From: Planctomycetales bacterium
GTDB lineage: Bacteria > Planctomycetota > Planctomycetia > Isosphaerales > Isosphaeraceae
Assembly: GCA_027451455.1 (NCBI GenBank)
Contig: DAIDJI010000093.1
Location: 1 to 11,849, forward strand
Direction: 5' to 3'
DNA: 11,849 nucleotides
Under the pieces are notes generated by a model. The model saw only the letters and a list, made by a program, of their open reading frames with translations. It was not told the DNA's origin and made no database searches. Both the position numbers and the translations under genes were made by a program. Shown in pieces: positions 6,888-11,849 of the stretch. Every line of letters begins with the position of its first letter. Positions within the stretch are counted from its first letter, which is position 1.

Positions 6888-9161
6888 TCATCTCGCGGCG
6901 ATCGGCACCCGGACAACGAACCGGCTTCCGCAGCCGGAGCCGTCGCTCTGGGCAACGACGGTCCCGCCGTGCAGCTCGACGAGGCTCTTGACCAGCGCCA
7001 GTCCAATCCCCAGACCGCTCCGGCTCCGGTCGTGCCCGGCATCGACCTGGCGATAAAGCTCGAAGAGTCCGTTCAACGCTTCGGGGGAAAGCCCGATCCC
7101 GTTGTCGCAGACCTCGACGACGGCCGTGTCCCCCTCCTGCCAGACCGAGACCACGATCCGGCCGCCCGGATCCGTGTATTTCGTCGCATTGACCAGCAGG
7201 TTAGCAACGACCTGCTCAAACCGGGTCGGATCGAGATCGGCGATCACCGGCTCGTCGGGGAGGGACAGCACCAGCTCGTGCGACCTCTCGACGATCTGCG
7301 GGCGGACCCGGTCGACGGCCCGGGAGACGGGCTCGGCCAGGCTGGTCCGCTGCCGGCGCAGCGCCAGCTTGCCGCGCGAAATCCGGGCGACATCGAACAG
7401 GTCCTCGATCAGACGGGTCATGTGCCGGACCTGGCGGACGATCACTTCGCGTGCCTCGGAGACCAACTCGGGATTGGCCACCTCAGGCTCGAGCAGGAAG
7501 GCGCTGGTCTGGATGGCGGAGAGCGGATTGCGCAGCTCATGGGCGAGCGTCGCGAGAAACTCCTCCTTGCGGCGGTCGGCCTCGAGAAGGTCTTGATGGC
7601 GAATGGCGTTCTCGAGGGCGTCGGCCGCCTGGACCATGTACTGCTCGATCAACTGGATTTGCCGCTCGGAGGGCCGGTGCGGCTCGCGGAAGAACATGGT
7701 GATCGTTCCCAGCAGTTCCTGCCGGCGATCCTGGATCGGGACGAGGAACAGAGCCCGAACCCCGCCCAAAGCGGCCCGATCGGCCCACGCCAGGGCGTCC
7801 GGCTGGGCGTCGATGTCTTCGATCACCATCGGAGGCCCGCACCGGACCGCCATGTCATGCACGAAGTCGCCACTCCGGGCGTGGGTGAGCCCCTCGAAGT
7901 CCTCGGGCGAGAGGCCGAGAGCGGCGACCGCCTCCAGATGGCCGACCTCGGCGAGATAGCGGTAGAAGAGGCCCCTCTCGGCGCCCAGGATCGCCGCGGT
8001 CGACGTGAGGATCTCCTCGGCGATCGAGCCCAGGTCGATCGTCGCGAGTAATTGCCCGCCGAGCAGGTGGAGGTGCCAGGCGTCGGTGAGGTTCTCGGCC
8101 AGCTTCCGGCGATCGGAATAGAGCTGCCGCTCGACCTTCTTGCGACGGCCGATCTCCCAGAGGTAGCCGCGGAGCCGACGTGCCCGCCCCTGAGCGTCCG
8201 ACTCCACCGAGATCGACTCGCGGAACCAGACGACCCGCCCATCCGCCGCAACGAGCCGGTATTCCTGCTGGCACCCTCGCCCCTCGCGGACGCAAAGCGA
8301 CCGGCGCGACCGTGCCAACGCCCGGTCCTCCGGGTGGACGATCTCGCTCCAGAACTCCGGTTCCTCCAGCCAGTCCCCCAACGGGTATCCCAGAACGCGC
8401 TCGGCCCTCGGGCTGATGTACGAGTAGCGGCCCGTCGTCGCGTCCGCCTCCCAGACGATCATCTCGATCCCCTGGATCAGGGCCCGGAGCGCCTCGGCCT
8501 CGTCTTCAGCCCGGTGCTGGCCCCAGCCCTCGGACGGATTGAAAGGAAGGCCCACCGTCACCCGTCCCGGTCCGGACGAGGGCTCCTGGCCCGTCTCGCA
8601 GACCTCGCGGATGAGCCAGCGGAGGGACGTTGGCGTCCCGTCGAGATCGCGCACCACCGCCGCGGTCATCGCGGCGGCGAACTCGGACGCGCTCCTCGGC
8701 TGGAGCCGGACGGACCATCCGTCGCGACGGCCCACCTTCGCCAGCCGGTTGAGCCCGCCCCGGAACGCCAGCCGATCCGACATCGCCACGAAATTCGCCA
8801 GCGGCTTCCCCGCCAGGAAATACGGCGCAGTGCCCAGTAACTCCCCTGCGGCCTGGTTCGCCTCGAGGATCACCCCATAGAGGTCCGTCACCAGGTAGGC
8901 GTCGGGCGCGAAGTTGAAGAGGTCCACGTACCGACGCCGCTCCTCCTCGATCCGCCGACGCGACTCCACCAACTCGGTGTTCTGCTGCCTGAGCTCCTCC
9001 TCAGCGACCCGCAACTCCTCCATCGAGACGTTGAGAGTCTCCGAGGTCTCCTCCCAGATCGCACGAAGGAACGTGGGCTCGAGATCGGGCAACGGAGTGA
9101 GATGTGCAAGGCGATCCTGTATCGTTTGGAGCTGGCGTGAGAACTCGTCGAGATCCATCAT
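6888..9161 (-). CDS. Soluble sensor histidine kinase, PAS-PAS-GAF-HisKA-HATPase
   Basis: This 757-residue kinase should autophosphorylate a histidine in response to small-molecule or redox input and pass the phosphate to a response regulator. Domains in order: an N-terminal coiled coil (about 38-78), PAS (77-185), a second PAS of the PAS_3 type (225-342, with YSYISPRAERVLGY and HPEDR), a GAF domain (about 365-520), HisKA with phospho-acceptor His541 in FLATLAHELRNPL, and HATPase with the N box NLLVNATKYTDPGG (654-667), DNGIGL (686-691) and SGLGIGLALVK (715-725). No membrane segment or receiver domain is present, so it is a cytoplasmic, non-hybrid kinase. The start at 9161 is well supported by GGAGG at 9167-9171, five bases away; a second ATG at 9158 is equally spaced for use. 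It is convergent with the CheR gene (60-base gap) and no response regulator gene is in the window. Its coiled coil and PAS resemble parts that are fused to CheR in other proteins. Confidence 0.95.
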   Translation of the reverse strand: MMDLDEFSRQLQTIQDRLAHLTPLPDLEPTFLRAIWEETSETLNVSMEELRVAEEELRQQNTELVESRRRIEEERRRYVDLFNFAPDAYLVTDLYGVILEANQAAGELLGTAPYFLAGKPLANFVAMSDRLAFRGGLNRLAKVGRRDGWSVRLQPRSASEFAAAMTAAVVRDLDGTPTSLRWLIREVCETGQEPSSGPGRVTVGLPFNPSEGWGQHRAEDEAEALRALIQGIEMIVWEADATTGRYSYISPRAERVLGYPLGDWLEEPEFWSEIVHPEDRALARSRRSLCVREGRGCQQEYRLVAADGRVVWFRESISVESDAQGRARRLRGYLWEIGRRKKVERQLYSDRRKLAENLTDAWHLHLLGGQLLATIDLGSIAEEILTSTAAILGAERGLFYRYLAEVGHLEAVAALGLSPEDFEGLTHARSGDFVHDMAVRCGPPMVIEDIDAQPDALAWADRAALGGVRALFLVPIQDRRQELLGTITMFFREPHRPSERQIQLIEQYMVQAADALENAIRHQDLLEADRRKEEFLATLAHELRNPLSAIQTSAFLLEPEVANPELVSEAREVIVRQVRHMTRLIEDLFDVARISRGKLALRRQRTSLAEPVSRAVDRVRPQIVERSHELVLSLPDEPVIADLDPTRFEQVVANLLVNATKYTDPGGRIVVSVWQEGDTAVVEVCDNGIGLSPEALNGLFELYRQVDAGHDRSRSGLGIGLALVKSLVELHGGTVVAQSDGSGCGSRFVVRVPIAAR

Positions 9162-9304
9162 CTAGGCCTCCATCGACGATCGCGGGGCCCATTGGTCGAC
9201 CTGCGTCACTTTCTCGCCCTCGCGTTCTCGCTCGACGACACGGTCCAGAAGACCATGCGCCGGGCCTGGCTGGTGGCGGGCTGGTCGGGAACTGCCATCG
9301 ATAT

Positions 9305-9325
9305 GCCAACGGTGTACCAGTTGGC
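9305..9325. repeat. 21-base inverted repeat, 6-bp arms and 9-base centre
   Basis: GCCAAC (9305-9310) and GTTGGC (9320-9325) are perfect inverted arms around GGTGTACCA, whose core is itself nearly symmetric. It lies 144 bases upstream of the kinase start and could be a regulator-binding site. A second repeat with the same geometry starts 40 bases further. Confidence 0.35.
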
Positions 9326-9344
9326 GCGCACGACGAAAGTTGAA

Positions 9345-9365
9345 GTTCCGACCCCCTTACGGAAC
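9345..9365. repeat. Second 21-base inverted repeat, 6-bp arms and 9-base centre
   Basis: GTTCCG (9345-9350) and CGGAAC (9360-9365) are perfect inverted arms around ACCCCCTTA. The arms differ in sequence from the first repeat, but arm length and spacing are identical and the two begin exactly 40 bases apart. A function as an operator or hairpin is inference. Confidence 0.35.
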
Positions 9366-9585
9366 CTCCACCATGCATCCGGATGGAACCCGTGTGGGAA
9401 GTGCCCTGGTTCGGTTGCGATCGATCCGAAGGACAGGCTTGCAAACACAGGAGTGCGATTCTACCCCGATCGCCACGGTGGGACAACCGTTGGCCGCGGA
9501 AATCCGGACAAAGAGAGGAGAAAATACTGGCCGCCGCCCATCGGGTCGATCGAGACCGTCGACCTCGCTGATGGGCTCAGAGTTT

Positions 9586-9710
9586 GTGAAAGATTCCGAG
9601 GGAAGATTTTCTATTCAAGATTTCAGATTCCATGAATGCAATGTCTTGCTGATCCGAGACTTACATCCATTCGAAATCTTGAATCTGTTATCCGGAATCG
9701 ATACTTTCAC
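9586..9710. repeat. AT-rich imperfect palindrome (MITE-like or structured RNA)
   Basis: A stretch of about 125 bases with 38% GC (49 of 130 bases in 9581-9710) folds back on itself. GTGAAAG (9586-9592) pairs with CTTTCAC (9704-9710); ATTCCG (9593-9598) with CGGAAT (9693-9698); ATTCAAGATTTC (9613-9624) with GAAATCTTGAAT (9673-9684); GAATG (9634-9638) with CATTC (9668-9672); ATGT (9641-9644) with ACAT (9663-9666). The outer arms act like terminal inverted repeats. The element begins six bases after the stop codon of the minus-strand TPR gene. It may be a small non-autonomous mobile element, an intergenic repeat or a terminator structure. No T-run follows the stem on the minus strand, which argues against a simple terminator. 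Confidence 0.6.
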
Positions 9711-9716
9711 CGCTGC

Positions 9717-10838
9717 TCAGAGGGCGTGGCGAGGCCATTGAGGATGGGGATCGCGGGGCGTCCGGGTCGACTCGCTCCGGATCTGGTCCATCTCGAGGCG
9801 GACGCGGTCGGAGTCGGCGGCACGGCCGAGCTGGCGATAGGTGAGAGCGAGGCTGTAGAGGACGGTGTGGTTGTGTGGGTCGAGCATCCGGGCCCGCTCG
9901 AGCTCGGGGAGGGCTTCCGCCGGCCGGCCGCGCTGGAGGGCGATCCGTGCGAGTCCGACGTGGGGCGCCGAGAGGGTCGGGTCGGACTCGGCCGACTCTC
10001 GGAAATACCGGACCGCCTCGTCGAGATCACCTCGGAGGAAATAGGTCTGAGCGAGGCGGGCGACCAGGTCGGGATCGCGGGCCGATTCGAGCGCCCGGCG
10101 GAGGTATCGTGCGGAGTCCTCAACCCGGCCGCACTCGACGAGATCCTCGGTGAGCTGTCGCCAGAAGAGCGACCGTAAGGCCGGCATCTGCTCAAGGCCG
10201 GGGTCGAGCCGGAGAACCGTCTCAAACGCCTCGACGGCCCGCTGAGGGTTCTCGTCGTTGTGGTAGACCGTGCCGCGGAGCATGGCGCCAAGGACCGCGC
10301 CACCCTCGACGCCGTCGAGCCGGCCGGCCAGGCGAAGGAGTTCGTCCTTGTCGTTCTCGGCGAGCAGGACGGCGGCGAACCGTCGCATCGCGGTGATGTT
10401 GGTGGGGTCGTCCTCGAGGATCTCGCGGTAGGCGGGGATCGCACGCTCAGGATGCGGGCTCCGAACCAGGCCGAAGGCACGCACCTGGCGATCGGCCAGC
10501 GAGAGCCGGCCAGCGCGGGCGTAGTAGGGTTCGGCGCGGTCGGCGAAGTCGAGCCGGCTGAGACAGAGCGCCGCCAGCCGGGCGGCCTCTCGGCTCCAGG
10601 GGCGTCGGTCAAGGTGGTCGAGGGCGTGGCCGAGACAGCCAGGTAGATCCACCCGATTATAGGCGTGCTCGGCCCGATCGAGGGCATCGGATCGCGTGAG
10701 GTTCCAGGCGGTGAGGATCGCCAGGGCGAGCATCGCCGTGGCGAACAGGGGCGGCCTGCGCCGGCGGATCCGGCGCGGCCTTTCCGTGTCGGTCGTTTCC
10801 ATGGGCGATGACGTGGCGAGAGGATCGAGTGGAATCAT
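9717..10838 (-). CDS. Membrane-anchored tetratricopeptide repeat protein
   Basis: This 373-residue protein has a short cytoplasmic N-terminus rich in arginine (RPRRIRRRRPP), one membrane segment (about residues 31-48, LFATAMLALAILTAWNL), and then tandem helix pairs typical of TPR repeats to the end. The clearest are DLDEAVRYFRESAESDPTLS, HVGLARIALQRGRPAEALPE, and VEAFETVLRLDPGLEQMP, each with the small-residue/aromatic pattern and a proline at the turn. By the positive-inside rule the TPR array should face the periplasm. It is probably a scaffold for protein interactions; no enzyme domain is visible. The start is uncertain: ATG 10838 follows a terminator-like hairpin closely, ATG 10802 would leave a shorter N-terminus with the same membrane segment, and neither has a strong ribosome site. 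The gene follows the DUF1559 gene by 68 bases on the same strand. A long plus-strand frame over the same bases is a shadow. Confidence 0.85.
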   Translation of the reverse strand: MIPLDPLATSSPMETTDTERPRRIRRRRPPLFATAMLALAILTAWNLTRSDALDRAEHAYNRVDLPGCLGHALDHLDRRPWSREAARLAALCLSRLDFADRAEPYYARAGRLSLADRQVRAFGLVRSPHPERAIPAYREILEDDPTNITAMRRFAAVLLAENDKDELLRLAGRLDGVEGGAVLGAMLRGTVYHNDENPQRAVEAFETVLRLDPGLEQMPALRSLFWRQLTEDLVECGRVEDSARYLRRALESARDPDLVARLAQTYFLRGDLDEAVRYFRESAESDPTLSAPHVGLARIALQRGRPAEALPELERARMLDPHNHTVLYSLALTYRQLGRAADSDRVRLEMDQIRSESTRTPRDPHPQWPRHAL

Positions 10839-10839
10839 G

Positions 10840-10889
10840 AAAACGTCAAGGGGCCGGGCGGACCGCCCAGAGGCGAGTCGGCCCGGCCC
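10840..10889 (-). terminator. Probable terminator hairpin after the DUF1559 gene
   Basis: GGGCCGGGC (10851-10859) and GCCCGGCCC (10881-10889) are perfect 9-bp inverted repeats with a 21-base loop. On the minus strand the stem lies 17 bases after the DUF1559 stop and is followed by CTTGACGTTTTC, with a short T-run seven bases beyond the stem. The T-run is weak and distant, so partial read-through into the TPR gene is possible. Confidence 0.55.
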
Positions 10890-10906
10890 TCGATGGAGCG
10901 CAAGAA

Positions 10907-11849
10907 TCAAAGCTGCTCGATGCTCACGACGTCATTGTTGGCGATGGTCGCGATCGAGAAGTAGGGCTGGTAGCCCACGGTGGCCTTCACGAAGTGGACC
11001 GAGCCGTCGGCGAACAGCATGTTCACACCGCCGGGGTGGTGCGAGCTGGCGTTGATGGCCGTGATCGTCGCCCGGGCGTCGCCCCATTCCTGTTCCTGGT
11101 CGGAGTAGGCACAGGCGTAGCGGTTGGGAGTGACGGTGTGGGAGTAGATCTTCGGGCAGTAGGCCCACCACTCGCCCTTCCAGCTCCACGCCTGCGCCGT
11201 GGTCTGGAAATTGACCTGGCAAGCCTGGTTGAACTGGAAGTCGGTGGAGTAGGTGTTTGAGGAGGCTTTGTTGGGGAAGTAATAAATCATCCCCAGACCA
11301 TTCTTGCCGGGAAGGCCGGTCGCGGTTCCCTTGACCCACTCGCTGAAGAGGGCGGAGTTGCTGGTGCCGTCGGTGAAGCTGGCGATGGTGACCACGCGCT
11401 GCATGGCACCGTCCCAGGTCGAGGCGGTGTAGGCCGGGCCGTTTTCGGTCCAGTTGCCGGTTGAGCCGGCCGAGGCGCCGGGCTGGAGCCCGTTGATCCG
11501 CCGGTTGGTGCCGACGTTCATCGGGTAATTGCAGGCACCGACACGCTGGCTCTGGCCGTTCACGGTATAGGTACCGGACGAGCCGGGATTCGGGTCGGAG
11601 GGGCAAAGGAACGCCGAGATCTGCATGGTCAGCACGGTGTACTGGAACATCCCGTAATAGCCGCCCGAAGAGTTGTCGGGCGGATTGGGCGTGGTGTTGC
11701 TACCGCCCTCCAGGCCGTTCCAGCGGGCGCCGAAGTTCCAGTTCATCGAGTTGTACGCCGCCTGCTGCTCGATGTACGGCAGAAGCCGGGCGTGAACCGA
11801 CTGGTTCTGGTTGGGCATCTTGGTGCCCCAGGGCTGGTCGACGTGCGAC
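10907..11849 (-). CDS. DUF1559 (prepilin-like) protein, N-terminus beyond window
   Basis: The visible 313 residues are the body and C-terminus of a DUF1559 protein, a secreted or surface family greatly expanded in planctomycetes and usually carrying a type IV prepilin-like N-terminus. Family marks here are NQSVHARLLPYIEQQAAYNS near the visible start, ISAFLCPSDPNPG, CNYPMNVGTNRR, FTDGTSNSALFSEWVKG, and the C-terminal HHPGGVNMLFADGSVHFVK, which matches the H-x9-DG motif. The frame continues upstream of the internal ATG at 11818 to the edge (…DQPWGTKMPNQ), so that ATG is not the start. The missing part should contain the membrane-spanning prepilin helix and its cleavage site. The protein is rich in Asn, Gly, Tyr and Trp, as expected for an exported protein. 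Molecular function is unknown; multiple copies per genome are normal in this phylum. Confidence 0.93.
   Translation of the reverse strand, partial: SHVDQPWGTKMPNQNQSVHARLLPYIEQQAAYNSMNWNFGARWNGLEGGSNTTPNPPDNSSGGYYGMFQYTVLTMQISAFLCPSDPNPGSSGTYTVNGQSQRVGACNYPMNVGTNRRINGLQPGASAGSTGNWTENGPAYTASTWDGAMQRVVTIASFTDGTSNSALFSEWVKGTATGLPGKNGLGMIYYFPNKASSNTYSTDFQFNQACQVNFQTTAQAWSWKGEWWAYCPKIYSHTVTPNRYACAYSDQEQEWGDARATITAINASSHHPGGVNMLFADGSVHFVKATVGYQPYFSIATIANNDVVSIEQL

Larger units (their letters stand above)
9162..9716. other. 555-base non-coding region upstream of the kinase
   Basis: Several frames of 80-150 codons cross this stretch on both strands, but none shows a recognisable domain, a credible ribosome site or coherent protein-like composition, so I treat it as non-coding. 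It holds the kinase promoter, which I could not locate, two short inverted repeats, and the AT-rich palindrome listed separately. Base composition drops sharply after about 9580. Confidence 0.6.

Noticed and set aside
6969..8051. 360-codon plus-strand frame opposite the kinase
   Set aside because: Antisense shadow of HisKA/HATPase coding sequence; rich in Gly/Asp/Arg with no domain.
9345..9365. GGAAC on the minus strand as the -35 of an extracytoplasmic-function sigma promoter for the kinase
   Set aside because: No CGTC-type -10 lies at the usual 15-17 base spacing; the nearest CGTC is only about 9 bases away.
9192..9741. Plus-strand frames of 147 and 133 codons in the 9162-9716 gap
   Set aside because: No domain, no ribosome site, and they run into the AT-rich palindrome, where composition changes sharply.

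Overview
The window is GC-rich bacterial DNA that most likely comes from a planctomycete, probably an Isosphaeraceae-like lineage. The strongest evidence is a DUF1559 protein at the right edge, a family heavily expanded in Planctomycetes. It is backed by a DUF1573 secreted protein, by STAS proteins of a type common in that phylum, and by mostly weak Shine-Dalgarno sequences. The species assignment is inference. I see no rRNA, tRNA, CRISPR array, transposase or phage gene.

Layout. (1) Positions 1-1760, minus strand: a glycosyltransferase-like gene cut by the left edge, preceded in transcription order by an exported DUF1573 protein. (2) Positions 1761-2060: a 300-base divergent intergenic region. 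(3) Positions 2061-6827, plus strand: a five-gene signalling cassette of two single-domain STAS proteins, two CheB-type methylesterases without receiver domains (the second overlaps the first by 8 bases), and, 10 bases later, a CheR methyltransferase fused to PAS, a long heptad coiled coil and a second PAS. (4) Positions 6888-9161, minus strand and convergent with the cassette: a soluble PAS-PAS-GAF histidine kinase with no receiver domain. (5) Positions 9162-9716: a non-coding stretch with two small inverted repeats of identical geometry and a 38% GC imperfect palindrome of about 125 bases abutting the next gene's stop codon. (6) Positions 9717-11849, minus strand: a membrane-anchored TPR protein and, upstream of it, the DUF1559 protein cut by the right edge, with a GC-rich terminator-like hairpin between them.

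The centre reads as one sensory module. CheR and CheB should add and remove methyl esters on glutamates, PAS and GAF domains should sense small molecules or redox state, and the STAS proteins should act as phosphorylation-switched partners. No chemoreceptor, CheA, CheW or CheY is visible, so a classical chemotaxis role is not supported here. Similar domain sets are known as single giant CheB-CheR-PAS-kinase fusions; here the parts are on separate genes and the kinase is on the opposite strand. The glutamate-rich coiled coil between the PAS domains of CheR could be a methylation target in cis. That is the most interesting testable idea in the window.
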